Source: Pseudomonadota bacterium (lineage in GTDB: Bacteria; Pseudomonadota; Gammaproteobacteria; Burkholderiales; Burkholderiaceae_B). From it: 64,000 nucleotides of DNA. The DNA lies in the NCBI GenBank assembly GCA_023389155.1, contig JAEWEV010000025.1, positions 62,001 to 126,000 on the forward strand. Reading direction: 5' to 3'. This document shows, piece after piece, positions 33,709 to 42,695 of this stretch; positions within the stretch are counted from its first letter, which is position 1, and every line of letters begins with the position of its first letter. Under the pieces are notes generated by a model. It saw only the letters and a program-made list of their open reading frames with translations. It was not told the DNA's origin and searched no databases. Both the position numbers and the translations under genes were made by a program.

Positions 33709-35406
33709 ATGAAACCGCATTTTTTTCGATTGAAACCTCAGGCGTTGGCAATCTTCCTGCTTGGGATAAGCGCAGGTCTCGCACACGCAGCCAATACGGG
33801 GGAACTGCCATGCAAAACAACAGCAGAGTGTGAACAGCAAGCCATCAAGGCAGGGGCAATTGCCAAGCCTGCTTCCAGCAAGGCCACCAGCAAAAACGAT
33901 GAGAAGGAAGACCAGTTTTACTGGCTTGGAAAAATCAACAAGGCATCGGCCGTTATGCTGACAGAGGAAAAAATTGTCACGCCGGAAATGGGTGCGAAGC
34001 TTGCCAGCGGTGTTGCCTATTCACTGGATCAGTCAGAAAAACCTGATGGAAAACGCCCCAAAGATGTACTTCAGATTGAAAAAATCATCACCGACGAAAT
34101 TGGCCCTGACGCCTCGCTGATCCATACCGGCCGTAGCCGCCAGGATATGTACGCAACCTTCCGCATGGCCAAGCTGCGCAACCAGGTACTTGACTATTCG
34201 GATGCGCTGAATATACTGCGTGCCGAATTACTCAAAGTGGCCGCAAAAAACATCAATACGATCGTTCCAGCCTATACCAACGGCGTACAGGCCATGCCAA
34301 TCAGCTACGCCCACTATCTGCTCGCTTATGAAGCCTCTTTTGCCCGCGACTCTCAGCGGATTCACGAGCTGTACAAACGGATGAACCTGTCGGCTATGGG
34401 CACCGCCGTTCTGGCCAATTCCAGCTGGCCGCTGAACCGCGAACGAATGGCAGAACTGCTGGGCTTTGACGGAATTATCGAGAATTCACTCGACTCCAGT
34501 CAGGTTGCCCCATCTGATGTGTCGCTGGAAGCGAGCGCGATTCCTTCGTCCGGTGCCATTCGTCTGGGCGCTTTACTCGGCGATATTCATACGCAATATC
34601 ATCAAACGCGGCCCTGGCTATTGCTTGACGAAGGCAGCACCTATACCAGTAGCGCCATGCCTCAAAAACGTAATCCTGGTGTGATCATGCGTGCCCGTGA
34701 AGCAGCGTCCAATGTGGTCGGACTGGCGCAGACCGTTATTTTCCGGGCACACAACGTAACCACGGGTATGACAGATTACAAAGCGTCCTGGGACGACATT
34801 GGGCTATTCCCGCAGGCGATGAAAATGATCGACAATATGAATACGGTGACAAAAGCCCTTACCGTGAATCCGGAACGCTCACTTGAGGAGCTCGAAGACG
34901 ACTGGACGACCTCGATGGAACTGGCGGAAGCTCTGCAAAAAGAGCATAAGATTCCGTTCCGTGTCGGTCACAGCTTCGCTTCGCAGATCGTGACCGAAGC
35001 GCGTTCTAATGGCTTCAAGCCCAAAGACTTTCCATATGACAAGGCAGTCGAGCTTTATACCAAGGCGCTGCAGAAATATAAACTGCCCGAAGAAAAACTT
35101 CCTATCAATGAGGCCCATTTCCGCGAGGTATTGTCTCCGGAGTTCATGGTCAAAACCCGGGTTGGTACCGGAGGACCGCAAGCGGCTGAAGTTGAGCGTA
35201 TGCTTACCGAAAGCCAGAAACGGCTTGGTGATGACGAAACGTGGATGAAATCAACACGCGACAAACTCGCCAAGGCAGATCAGGCGCTGGACGAGGCCTT
35301 TACAAAATTGAAGGATTCGGCTAACGGTCAGTCCGGCGGTGATTCCACTGAGAAAAACGGTGAGCAAAAGCCCCTTGAAGAGCCTCAGACAAAACCTGCC
35401 GGTTGA
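33709..35406 (+). CDS. Exported argininosuccinate-lyase/fumarase-superfamily protein
   Basis: A 565-residue precursor. MKPHFFRLKPQALAIFLLGI plus SAGLAHA is a Sec signal. The mature protein has the aspartase/fumarase superfamily fold: HTGRSRQD near 143 corresponds to the ArgH HTGRSRND loop, and SSAMPQKRNPGVIMR near 317-331 is the superfamily signature loop. ArgH proteins are normally about 460 residues and cytosolic. Extra parts here are the signal, a Lys/Ser-rich linker (about 48-65) and a hydrophilic C-terminal tail of about 50 residues. It probably is a periplasmic C-N lyase for an N-substituted aspartate; the substrate is unknown. A strong terminator follows. Confidence 0.82.
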   Translation: MKPHFFRLKPQALAIFLLGISAGLAHAANTGELPCKTTAECEQQAIKAGAIAKPASSKATSKNDEKEDQFYWLGKINKASAVMLTEEKIVTPEMGAKLASGVAYSLDQSEKPDGKRPKDVLQIEKIITDEIGPDASLIHTGRSRQDMYATFRMAKLRNQVLDYSDALNILRAELLKVAAKNINTIVPAYTNGVQAMPISYAHYLLAYEASFARDSQRIHELYKRMNLSAMGTAVLANSSWPLNRERMAELLGFDGIIENSLDSSQVAPSDVSLEASAIPSSGAIRLGALLGDIHTQYHQTRPWLLLDEGSTYTSSAMPQKRNPGVIMRAREAASNVVGLAQTVIFRAHNVTTGMTDYKASWDDIGLFPQAMKMIDNMNTVTKALTVNPERSLEELEDDWTTSMELAEALQKEHKIPFRVGHSFASQIVTEARSNGFKPKDFPYDKAVELYTKALQKYKLPEEKLPINEAHFREVLSPEFMVKTRVGTGGPQAAEVERMLTESQKRLGDDETWMKSTRDKLAKADQALDEAFTKLKDSANGQSGGDSTEKNGEQKPLEEPQTKPAG

Positions 35407-35515
35407 GCAGACTAAAGGGCAGCCCACAGTGAATGCTGCCCCTGGGTAAGTCGGGACACTTGCCGATAATAGAGTTTGGCAGCGTGTTTCCTGCGCAGGG
35501 TGAAGCACAAATCAA

Positions 35516-35554
35516 AACAGCGCCTTCAATATCTCATGAAGGCGCTGTTTTTTT
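35516..35554 (+). terminator. Strong rho-independent terminator
   Basis: AACAGCGCCTTC and GAAGGCGCTGTT form a 12-bp stem with a 10-nt loop followed by seven T residues. It lies between the exported lyase gene and the convergent porin gene. Confidence 0.9.
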
Positions 35555-35656
35555 AGCTCGTTGAAACTGTTACTCAGAAAGGATTTACCCTTGTGTCACC
35601 TATCTGCATTTTGACAGTTTCATCCTGAGCCATGCAAATTGCCGGCTTCAGGACAA

Positions 35657-36859
35657 TCAGAAGCGATGGCGCAGACCGATCAGAGTCTGAGTTGATTTGA
35701 GGTTGTAGCGCTCCTCTTGACCAGGAAAGCGACTTTTACCTTTACCGACGGAAAACGATGCATATGCCGTGGTACGTTTGGATAGATCATGTGTATAGCC
35801 AACGCTGAAAATTTTGATTTTTTCTTTATACTGAACTTCACTGTTACGATGACTACGATCCAATGCCGTGTTGTTTACTTTGCTGCCCTGATAAGAGAAC
35901 ATGAGCTTGCCACTGTCTGAAACAGGAGCACTTAGGCCAACAGCCCACGCTTTCTGGCGGTAAGCGCCTGGGTCTTTCATAACCAAATATGTTGGCGAAG
36001 GTACGTCACTAATCAGGCCGTATTCGAACTCGCTACCCCGTGCAACACGGCCTCGAATTTCTCCATAAAGCGCGTGCAGCTTGACGACTTCAAAATCATA
36101 GGAAGCGCCGATATTCCATGTCTTGCTGGAGTATGTGGTTTTTACAATGCCGTCAGGGCTATCTGTATTGCCCGAAACGGTATTTACACGAAAGCGGTCA
36201 AAAGAAGCGCCGATTGCAAAAGGACCGTTTTCGTAGGACAGGCCGGTACTGATCCAGTTACTGGCATCTCTGCTTTCACTTTCTTTCTCACCTTTACGGC
36301 TCACTGTTTCATGACGACGGTTACCTGCATAGGCAAGACCAAAACGGAAACCGGCCAGTTCCGGGGACATGTATTTGACCGATGCATCCATACGGCTACC
36401 CAGACTGTCGCCGAACGAGGAGTCGGCACCAGCCTGTCCAAGCGAGACGCCAAATGCGTCAAAACTATCCATAAACTCATCGGCGACGTTGGTCTGGCGA
36501 CCGACGGTAAGCGTACCCCAGTCGTCCCCCTTCAGTCCGATCACTGCAGTGCGCCCGAACAGACGGCCGCCCTGACCTGATGCACCCGTACCCAGGCTGA
36601 ACCCGCTTTCGAGTTTGAAAATAGCGGAAGTACCATTGCCCAGGTCTTCGGAACCTTTCAGGCCCCAGCGACTACCGGACAGATTGTTATCCTTGATGCC
36701 GGTTACGCTTTTAGTAGTTACAGCGTCACCTTGACGGGTTTTAGTGGTTGTGTGCTGCAGACCACCGTCTACAATGCCATACAGCTGAACAGCTGTTTCG
36801 GCATGGGCAACGCCGGTTACCGCACCGAGAAGCACAATTGATTGCAGTGCCTTTTTCAT
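35657..36859 (-). CDS. Gram-negative trimeric porin
   Basis: A 400-residue precursor. The signal MKKALQSIVLLGAVTGVAHA is followed by AVQLYGIVDGGLQH, the usual first strand of beta-proteobacterial 16-strand porins. GSRWGLKGSEDLGNG and LFGRTAVIGLKGDDWGTLTVGR are family segments, and the last residues GLRHRF give the C-terminal Phe needed for outer-membrane assembly. The ribosome binding site is GGAG with 8-nt spacing. A decayed relative lies about 450 bp upstream on the same strand. Confidence 0.95.
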   Translation of the reverse strand: MKKALQSIVLLGAVTGVAHAETAVQLYGIVDGGLQHTTTKTRQGDAVTTKSVTGIKDNNLSGSRWGLKGSEDLGNGTSAIFKLESGFSLGTGASGQGGRLFGRTAVIGLKGDDWGTLTVGRQTNVADEFMDSFDAFGVSLGQAGADSSFGDSLGSRMDASVKYMSPELAGFRFGLAYAGNRRHETVSRKGEKESESRDASNWISTGLSYENGPFAIGASFDRFRVNTVSGNTDSPDGIVKTTYSSKTWNIGASYDFEVVKLHALYGEIRGRVARGSEFEYGLISDVPSPTYLVMKDPGAYRQKAWAVGLSAPVSDSGKLMFSYQGSKVNNTALDRSHRNSEVQYKEKIKIFSVGYTHDLSKRTTAYASFSVGKGKSRFPGQEERYNLKSTQTLIGLRHRF

Positions 36860-37310
36860 CTTGTTTACTCCATATTACAAATTGCATTCCGGCGAACCGG
36901 ATGACTTCATCACCTTTGGGCCAGCGGTTAGGAACCGGCCAGCGCTGCCGGATTACTCCGGTAGCCAGTCAGCATGTTCCTGACGTTGTTTGATAAAAAC
37001 AGGAACAGGAAGCATGCTGGCAAGCCACTGCATGCGAGCCCGCTTGTCTTTTCAAATCAAAGGCTTACGGAAGCAGCTTGAGAAGTATTGTATTTTTGAG
37101 CCGCAAGACGCCGCCTTGATCCATGCAAAGGACAAAAGCGCTATTTGTGATATATGGAGGAGTAAATGAGACCCCTGCAGGGGTGGGATTTTGTAGGCTT
37201 TATGTAGAAAAGCGGCAGGCATGACCAGAAAAATGACGCAAAAGAAAATGTCTCTCTGGTGTCGCTTTTTTGCACTAGACAGGCATTTTTACAACAATTT
37301 CTAGTGACAA
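36860..37310. other. Porin upstream region
   Basis: It holds the porin promoter and leader on the minus strand. On the plus strand, GGAGG precedes a 13-codon ORF at about 37166 (MRPLQGWDFVGFM), which is too short to call. Confidence 0.4.
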
Positions 37311-37769
37311 TCAGAAGCAATGTTGTATTCCTGCTGCAATCAGGGTGGAGGTGAGTTTCGCCTTGTCGTTCAGGGCATAGAAACGTGCCTTGCCACTTGC
37401 GTAAGAGACGACAGCATACACAGTCGTCCGTTGGAAGTCATCCGGACTGTATCGCAAGCTGCCAATATGCAGGCTGCCACGAGCGTTATCAACGCACGCT
37501 ATCCGGATTTTTCACGCGATTGCCCCGATAGGACGTCATGAACCTGCCGTCCTCTCCGATTGGAAGCGTCACGCCAGCCATCCACGCCTGTTGACGGTCA
37601 AATCCGTGCGGAACCGATCATATGTTGCGGCAACGGCAAGTGGGCCGTTAGTATAGGCCAGCCCTGCCGTGATCCATTTCGATGTAGCTACCTGAACCCG
37701 ATTTACATCGGTTACTGCTTGAACCACACGAGAAACCGCTAGTACCTTAGGGCTAGCGCAATTAACATG
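37311..37769 (-). pseudogene. Decayed porin gene, 3' part only
   Basis: Minus-strand translation in shifting frames gives porin segments in the right order. SKWITAGLAYTNGPLAVAAT matches NWISTGLSYENGPFAIGAS of the intact neighbour, FMTSYRGNRVKNPDS matches LMFSYQGSKVNNTAL, and RTTVYAVVSYASGKARF leads into a terminal GIQHCF. The stop codon and the following bases also match the intact porin 3' end. Frames are interrupted by stops and shifts, and the first half, including signal and start, is missing. Confidence 0.75.
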
Positions 37770-38115
37770 CCGGAAATTTGTCGGATAAACAAATATCAGA
37801 AAAAACGCGTTCCGCTTACGGTCAGCAGTACAAATAAAAGAATGAATACGCGAAAAATGCCCCGCCTGAACAGACTAGAACGCGTTGCAGCCTCAAATTT
37901 AGTGTTCTGTGGTGGGCTCCCGTCTGCCGCGTTCACCAAAAACCGTCCAAATGCCGAGTGGCGCAAACCTATGGTGTTTATTTCTGCCGTGATTGCGACA
38001 GGACGACGCGCTGTTTCGGCGCGCCATCGGCACCAATTCGAGGAGCGCGCCGGTAAACTGGTTCCTGTGCATCTCAATAAGGCATGGGTTTCACCCGCGA
38101 TGCAGGAGTTGCAAA
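37770..38115. other. Unassigned region beside the porin pseudogene
   Basis: Open frames on both strands exist (about 90-137 codons), but none has a ribosome binding site or recognisable motif. It may be further decayed sequence. Confidence 0.4.
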
Positions 38116-38433
38116 TCAGGCGCTTGCCTTATGCAACATGCAGTAATCGTAGGCTTCCTGGCCAACGTCCGTTTTATTGACGTCACTGTCGTAAGCCACA
38201 TCAATGGCATTTTGAAACATTGGGTCGTTGCTGTCCTTGCCCAGTTTGGCCTTATCCCCTTCCCTGTCATTGTGTCCTGACTTGCGGGCTTGCAGTGTGG
38301 CAGTGGCTGTTTCCTGAACACGTTTGCATACCGAGGAGGCATGCTGATGCTCCGGTTTTACCGGTTCAGCAGAATAGGCTTGCGTAGACGCAACGGTAAA
38401 GAGCGCGGCAAGGACATATATCGTTTTTTTCAT
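38116..38433 (-). CDS. Small exported protein, function unknown
   Basis: A 105-residue precursor with a Sec signal (MKKTIYVLAALFTVASTQAYSA). The mature part has two cysteines (SSVCKRVQE and AYDYCMLHKA) that could form one disulfide, and a charged centre rich in Lys/Asp. ATG 38433 has AGGAG 6 nt upstream, so it is chosen over the longer frame from 38502. I do not recognise a family. It is divergent from the enolase-superfamily gene. Confidence 0.65.
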   Translation of the reverse strand: MKKTIYVLAALFTVASTQAYSAEPVKPEHQHASSVCKRVQETATATLQARKSGHNDREGDKAKLGKDSNDPMFQNAIDVAYDSDVNKTDVGQEAYDYCMLHKASA

Positions 38434-38651
38434 TTGAATCTCCTTTTGCAGTAAACAGAATTTCCAGCATAACCGAAAACGGCTCTGGGAATGTTTCGCC
38501 ACGACATAATTCTGTTTGCACTAGCCTGCAACCGAAGTGCTTTATGATATTCGACATATTCTGTATCAACCACAGTTGCATTGTTTCCAACGGACTGGCC
38601 TGTTTTTGCAAATGTGCATGCAGGCCTGTCATTAACAAGATCCGATCCATC

Positions 38652-39812
38652 ATGAGTAAAATTGAATCCATCAGCGCCGTTCCGTTCAATGTCTCTCCCA
38701 AAACGAACTGGTTTTTTCTTTCAGTCCACATGAGTGACGGCAGTTACGCCTGGGGCGAAGCCTCTCTTAATGGATGGGAGACTGCTCTGCAGACAGCCAC
38801 CCGAATCCATGGTCAACCTCTGGTCGGGATGAGCGTCAAGGAGGCGTTATCACAGTTGCGGCCTTCCTCTTCTCTTCCAGGTGGCCTGGTATCCAATGCA
38901 GTGCTCAGCGCGCTGAGTCAGGCGCTATGGACGCTGCATGCAATGGAAGAATCGCTCCCTTTACACGCGGCTCTGGCTCCGCTACAGAGAAAAGCTATTT
39001 CCGTCTATGCAAACATCAACCGCGCCACCTCTCGCCGCACGCCTGAGGGATTCGCGGACACAGCAAAACGTGCCGCGGCTGCCGGATTTACCGGCTTCAA
39101 GGCCGCGCCCTTCGATAGCGTCACTCCCTCTCTGTGCGCCTCAGGCGAAGCACGCAATCTGATTGAACACGGTATCGCCTGTCTTTTTGCTATTCGCGAG
39201 GCCGTTGGCCCAGAAGCACGCCTGATGGTCGACTGTCACTGGCGCTTCGATGAAAGAACAGCGATAGAAGTTTTGCGAGAATTGGAGGTCGTGAATCTGC
39301 ACTGGTTCGAATGCCCGTTGCTGGAAACCTACGAAAATTGGGACGCATTGCGCAGAATCAAAATCCAGGCCAATGAACAGAATATTCTGATTGCAGCTGC
39401 TGAAACCCAAGTGGGTGTTAGCGCATTCGAAATGCAGATTCGTGAACAACTGCTGGATGTGGTCATGCCGGATATCAAATATTGCGGCGGCCCGGCAACC
39501 ATGCTCGCGATTGCCGAGATGGCAGCAGCAAACAATATTCTGTTCGCCCCACACAATCCGACAGGCCCCATTTGCACCGTGGCTTCACTACATGTGGCAT
39601 GCGTGGCGAGCAAGGCGCATATGCTGGAACTGCAGTTCGACGAAAGTCCGCTCTATGATTCGCTTGTCGATCACCAGCACCCGCCGCTACAAAATGGCAA
39701 ATATCATGTACCCAATCTGACCGGGCTTGGCGTGACATTGAATACTGAGCTCATGCGCCTTCATCCTTTGAAGCCCGTTCCGTTCGGCATAGAAACACTC
39801 CTTGCCGGCTGA
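38652..39812 (+). CDS. Mandelate racemase/muconate lactonizing enzyme family (acid-sugar dehydratase-like)
   Basis: A 386-residue enolase-superfamily enzyme. The N-terminal lid domain spans about 1-125. The barrel shows GFKAAPFD, MVDCHWRFDE and WFECPLLE with metal-ligand Asp/Glu, AAETQVGV as the third acidic site, and FAPHNPTGPICTVASLH with a catalytic His, the pattern of galactonate-dehydratase-like members. The frame is open to 38544, but MSKIESISAVPF at 38652 matches family starts. It converges on a Bug receptor, which may import its sugar-acid substrate. Confidence 0.87.
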   Translation: MSKIESISAVPFNVSPKTNWFFLSVHMSDGSYAWGEASLNGWETALQTATRIHGQPLVGMSVKEALSQLRPSSSLPGGLVSNAVLSALSQALWTLHAMEESLPLHAALAPLQRKAISVYANINRATSRRTPEGFADTAKRAAAAGFTGFKAAPFDSVTPSLCASGEARNLIEHGIACLFAIREAVGPEARLMVDCHWRFDERTAIEVLRELEVVNLHWFECPLLETYENWDALRRIKIQANEQNILIAAAETQVGVSAFEMQIREQLLDVVMPDIKYCGGPATMLAIAEMAAANNILFAPHNPTGPICTVASLHVACVASKAHMLELQFDESPLYDSLVDHQHPPLQNGKYHVPNLTGLGVTLNTELMRLHPLKPVPFGIETLLAG

Positions 39813-39956
39813 GAATTATGGAAATTCTGTTGAATTCCGAGATAGCAAACACAAGTGTGATAGCGCAAACAACGATGCCGAATCACTCCTTTTCTGCCGA
39901 GTTTTCTCGTGGCTGTCGCGCGGTGAAGTTCGAGCGCCAGACGAGGGAGGAATCTG

Positions 39957-40910
39957 TCAATCCGCCCTGATATTCTTGTCCTGAGCCAGCTTTTTCCAGC
40001 GACTGACATCATTGCGGATGCGTTCTGCAAACGATTCGGGCGTACCCGATGCAGGCGCGCAGCTCATGGCTTTCAGACGATCCCTGATATCCGGTGAGGC
40101 CAGCGCCTTGTTAATTTCCCCGTTGACGCGCACCACGATATCGTCGGGCGTGCCTGCCGGAGCCAGTAAGCCAAACCAGGCAACGGTTTCAAAACCTGGA
40201 TAAGTCTCCGCCAGAGTCGGTACGTCGGGCAGTTCGGGAATGCGTTCTTTCGTTGTTACCGCCAACGCCTTTGCCTTACCAGCCTTGATTTGACTGAGCC
40301 ACGGTGGCAGATTGCCAATCATGGCCACGACTTCATTCGACATCACGGCCTGGACTGCGGGCGTTGCGCCCCGGTACGGAATGTGAACTAATGGCACATT
40401 GGCCAGACTTTTGAAGAGCTCAGCCGAAAGATGGGCCGAACTGCCGATGCCGCCTGATGAGTAATTCAGCGATGTTTTGCTGTTCTTCACATATTCCGCG
40501 AACTCTTTTACGTTATTAACGGGCAATTCGTGATTGACGGCAAGCACATTTGCCGTTGTGCAGATCAGTCCGACAGGCAGGAAACTGTTGACGACGTCAT
40601 AGCGCAACTTGCTGTATATCGCCGCGTTAATTCCATGCGAACCGGCGTTGCCAACAATCATGGTGTATCCGTCGGGCCTGGCGTTGGCTACCGTTTCAGA
40701 ACCGATAACCCCCCCTGCTCCCGGTTTATTCTGAACCACAATCGTCTGGCCTAGCGCCTGTCCCACCCTGTCAGCCAGCAAACGCCCAATGGAGTCGGAT
40801 CCATCTCCGGGCGGGCTGGGAATCACCCAGGTGATCGGCCTTTCGGGGTAGGCTGCCAATACAGGCCCGCCGATCAAAGTCATTGCTAGAACGAAGGATA
40901 CGCGCTTCAA
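39957..40910 (-). CDS. Bug-family periplasmic solute-binding protein
   Basis: A 317-residue receptor. Signal MKRVSFVLAMTLIGGPVLA, then YPERPITWVIPSPPGDGSDS, VVQNKPGAGGVIGSETVA and RPDGYTMIVGN. It is convergent with the acid-sugar dehydratase-like gene. No membrane permease gene is near. Confidence 0.92.
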   Translation of the reverse strand: MKRVSFVLAMTLIGGPVLAAYPERPITWVIPSPPGDGSDSIGRLLADRVGQALGQTIVVQNKPGAGGVIGSETVANARPDGYTMIVGNAGSHGINAAIYSKLRYDVVNSFLPVGLICTTANVLAVNHELPVNNVKEFAEYVKNSKTSLNYSSGGIGSSAHLSAELFKSLANVPLVHIPYRGATPAVQAVMSNEVVAMIGNLPPWLSQIKAGKAKALAVTTKERIPELPDVPTLAETYPGFETVAWFGLLAPAGTPDDIVVRVNGEINKALASPDIRDRLKAMSCAPASGTPESFAERIRNDVSRWKKLAQDKNIRAD

Positions 40911-41284
40911 TATATATCTCCGGAAATGGGCCAGTATATAAAGCGGCCACGGTCAGACGAAGGATTTTCTGCTTTGATCGATATTCCTGTTTAGTATAAC
41001 AACTGTGATTCGTGGGCGCTTTTACAATATCGGGCGATCCTGGTTACTCCTATACAGGGCAAGACACGTAATGACGAGCGAAAACAAAGTATTCAGTACG
41101 GGTAATGTTAGCGAAAGGTGCTGGTAAGGCCCGGAACTGGCAAACAGAATGCTTTTTAACTCGCAGCAAATGCCTCAACAATAAAATGTTGATCTGATAG
41201 AGTACTGAATGCAGAAGAGCGATAACCCATATCATATTGCGCTGATACAGCACTTGGCAGATAACACCCTTACTTCTTTTTGAA
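40911..41284. other. Intergenic region between Bug and HIT genes
   Basis: Presumably contains promoters for both divergent genes. I see no clear operator, hairpin or credible ORF. Confidence 0.4.
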
Positions 41285-41758
41285 ATGCGAGCAGAGATGA
41301 TCCCGTCGACAAACAGCGAAAAAACAAACAATCACAAATGCGTATTCTGCAACATTGCAACCAAGATTACTCCAGCGCATATCATTTATGAAGATAGCGA
41401 GGTGATGGCATTTCTCGACATCAATCCCATACGTCCAGGTCATGTTCAACTTATCCCCCGCAAACATTACCCTTACTTCGACGAGCTTGACCCCGCTGTG
41501 GCAGCAAAAATCATGCATCTGGGCCAGTGGATTGCCAGAGCCATGAAAAAAATCCATCGGGTAGCGCGGGTGGGGTTTGTGTTCACCGGTAGTGACATCG
41601 CACATGTACACGCGCATCTGGTTCCCCTTGTGGGAGCCGCCGATATCACATCTACTGCCTACATTGAGCAGAAAGATATTACTTTCGTGGAAGCGCCCCG
41701 TGCTACGCGCGATGAGCTGACTGAACAGGCCTGTTTGCTGAGGCAGGCGCTGCGTTAA
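41285..41758 (+). CDS. HIT-family nucleotide-binding hydrolase
   Basis: A 157-residue histidine-triad protein. KCVFCNIATKITPAHIIYED is the N-terminal zinc/nucleotide part, INPIRPGHVQLIPRKHY follows, and HVHAHLVP is the catalytic HxHxHxx triad. Family members hydrolyse nucleoside phosphoramidates or dinucleotides. The start could be ATG 41285 or ATG 41297. It stands alone before the operator region of the next operon. Confidence 0.9.
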   Translation: MRAEMIPSTNSEKTNNHKCVFCNIATKITPAHIIYEDSEVMAFLDINPIRPGHVQLIPRKHYPYFDELDPAVAAKIMHLGQWIARAMKKIHRVARVGFVFTGSDIAHVHAHLVPLVGAADITSTAYIEQKDITFVEAPRATRDELTEQACLLRQALR

Positions 41759-41824
41759 GCTATTTCGCGATCTTCCCCTGAAGGAAACAGCCAGTCCGGA
41801 AACTGCGACAGAAGGTTTATTTAA

Positions 41825-41842
41825 TGTAAAGCTAACTTTACA
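41825..41842. promoter_or_regulatory. Operator 1 of the membrane-protein/XRE operon
   Basis: TGTAAAG-CTAA-CTTTACA is a perfect 7-4-7 palindrome upstream of the operon start. A second copy lies 39 bp downstream (centre to centre). Confidence 0.65.
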
Positions 41843-41863
41843 TCCGGTTCGCATTAATGATAA

Positions 41864-41881
41864 AGTAAAGTTTCCTTTACA
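41864..41881. promoter_or_regulatory. Operator 2 of the membrane-protein/XRE operon
   Basis: AGTAAAG-TTTC-CTTTACA matches the same half-sites with one end mismatch. It ends 20 bp before the ATG of the first gene and overlaps the expected promoter or leader, as an autorepressor site would. Confidence 0.65.
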
Positions 41882-41901
41882 TATAGCCGGAGCTATCACT
41901 G

Positions 41902-42273
41902 ATGAAACGTTATTTTCTGGAACTTGGTTTGAGCCTGGTCATCTACATGATCACCATTTTCATTTCAGTCCATCTGCTGAAGAATATTGATAATTCATCC
42001 TCGCTACGTGCAGCAGTCGCTTTACTTCCCATGATTCCGGCAATCGGTATCTGCTGGGCGGTCATTCGACATTTAAGACGACTGGATGAGATGCACCGAA
42101 AAATTCAGTTTGAAGCATTAAGCTGGGCTTTTGGTCTGACGGCGGTGGTCACGTTCAGTTATGGATTTCTTGAGTCTGTTGGCTATCCTAAATTGTCCTA
42201 TTTCTTTATCTGGCCGATGATGGCAATATTCTGGATAATTGGTATCTTCGTGAGTAACCGGCGATACTCATGA
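41902..42273 (+). CDS. Four-helix inner-membrane protein coupled to an XRE regulator
   Basis: A 123-residue protein with four predicted transmembrane helices (about 7-26, 37-56, 75-92, 98-117). IRHLRRLDEMHRKIQFEALS is the cytoplasmic connecting helix. Its stop overlaps the start of the XRE gene by 4 nt (ATGA), so both are translated together. Such small membrane-protein/HTH pairs are common but poorly studied; the membrane protein may sense a signal or sequester the regulator. Confidence 0.78.
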   Translation: MKRYFLELGLSLVIYMITIFISVHLLKNIDNSSSLRAAVALLPMIPAIGICWAVIRHLRRLDEMHRKIQFEALSWAFGLTAVVTFSYGFLESVGYPKLSYFFIWPMMAIFWIIGIFVSNRRYS

Positions 42274-42458
42274 AGAACATCATTAAACAGCTTCGCGCTG
42301 AAAAAGGCTGGTCGCAGGCAGACCTTGCCGCATTGCTCGAAGTGTCCAGACAAACGGTAAACGCAATCGAAAATGAGCGATACGATCCCAGCTTACCGTT
42401 GGCGTTTACGATTGCCCGAATATTTGAACTGCCCATCGAGGAAATTTTCCAGGAGTGA
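42270..42458 (+). CDS. Short XRE-family helix-turn-helix regulator
   Basis: A 62-residue single-domain repressor: QLRAEKGWSQADLAALLEVS then RQTVNAIENERYDPSLPLAF is the HTH, and IFELPIEEIF is the usual end of the YgzD/YozG-like group. No ligand-binding domain is present. It most likely binds the two 18-bp palindromes upstream of the operon. Confidence 0.9.
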   Translation: MKNIIKQLRAEKGWSQADLAALLEVSRQTVNAIENERYDPSLPLAFTIARIFELPIEEIFQE

Positions 42459-42485
42459 GCTCCGCAATGCGCGGACGGATAAGAT

Positions 42486-42554
42486 AGAGGTTGCATGCGC
42501 CCTCGCATGAACGGAGGCGAAATAACCAATTTTGTTTATCAGGATACTTGCCAT
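42486..42554 (-). pseudogene. Fossil start of a tyrosine integrase at tRNA-Leu
   Basis: The minus strand reads MASILINKIGYFASVHARAH from ATG 42554. This resembles the N-terminal arm-binding segment of tyrosine integrases (compare MASIQKTANGYRVQV of the intact integrase in this window; 10 of the first 12 bases are identical). After about 23 codons similarity ends and no core or catalytic domain follows. The start is 141 nt from the tRNA-Leu 3' end, against 143 nt in the tRNA-Thr island. Confidence 0.55.
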
Positions 42555-42568
42555 TTGTGCGTAATGCC

Positions 42569-42585
42569 TGGGGAATTTTTGGGGA
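42569..42585 (-). repeat. Phased TCCCCA repeats before the integrase fossil
   Basis: On the minus strand TCCCCA occurs at 42580-42585 and 42569-42574, 11 bp apart. The position matches the TTTACCCA triplet of the tRNA-Thr island. Confidence 0.5.
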
Positions 42586-42601
42586 GTTTTGTTGCGAAAA
42601 T

Positions 42602-42680
42602 TTGATTCTATGCGATCAAACGATTGCAATTGTACCCACTAACCCATTGATTTTGATGATTATTGATTCTATACAATCAA
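42602..42680. repeat. Two 18-bp palindromic copies beside tRNA-Leu
   Basis: TTGATTCTATGCGATCAA (42602-42619) and TTGATTCTATACAATCAA (42663-42680) match at 15 of 18 positions and are each imperfect palindromes with TTGAT/ATCAA ends. They are candidate recombinase-binding sites left in the attachment region. Confidence 0.6.
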
Positions 42681-42695
42681 CAGGTTTAAATACTG

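Noticed and set aside
37166..37207. 13-codon ORF MRPLQGWDFVGFM behind a GGAGG site
   Set aside because: Too short, no similar neighbour, and antisense to the porin leader; likely chance.
38026..38035. ATCGGCACCA matches the last 10 bases of tRNA-Thr, a possible distal attachment site
   Set aside because: A 10-bp match in 64 kb can occur by chance, and the 30 kb between contains ordinary metabolic genes such as cysK and alkB rather than island cargo.
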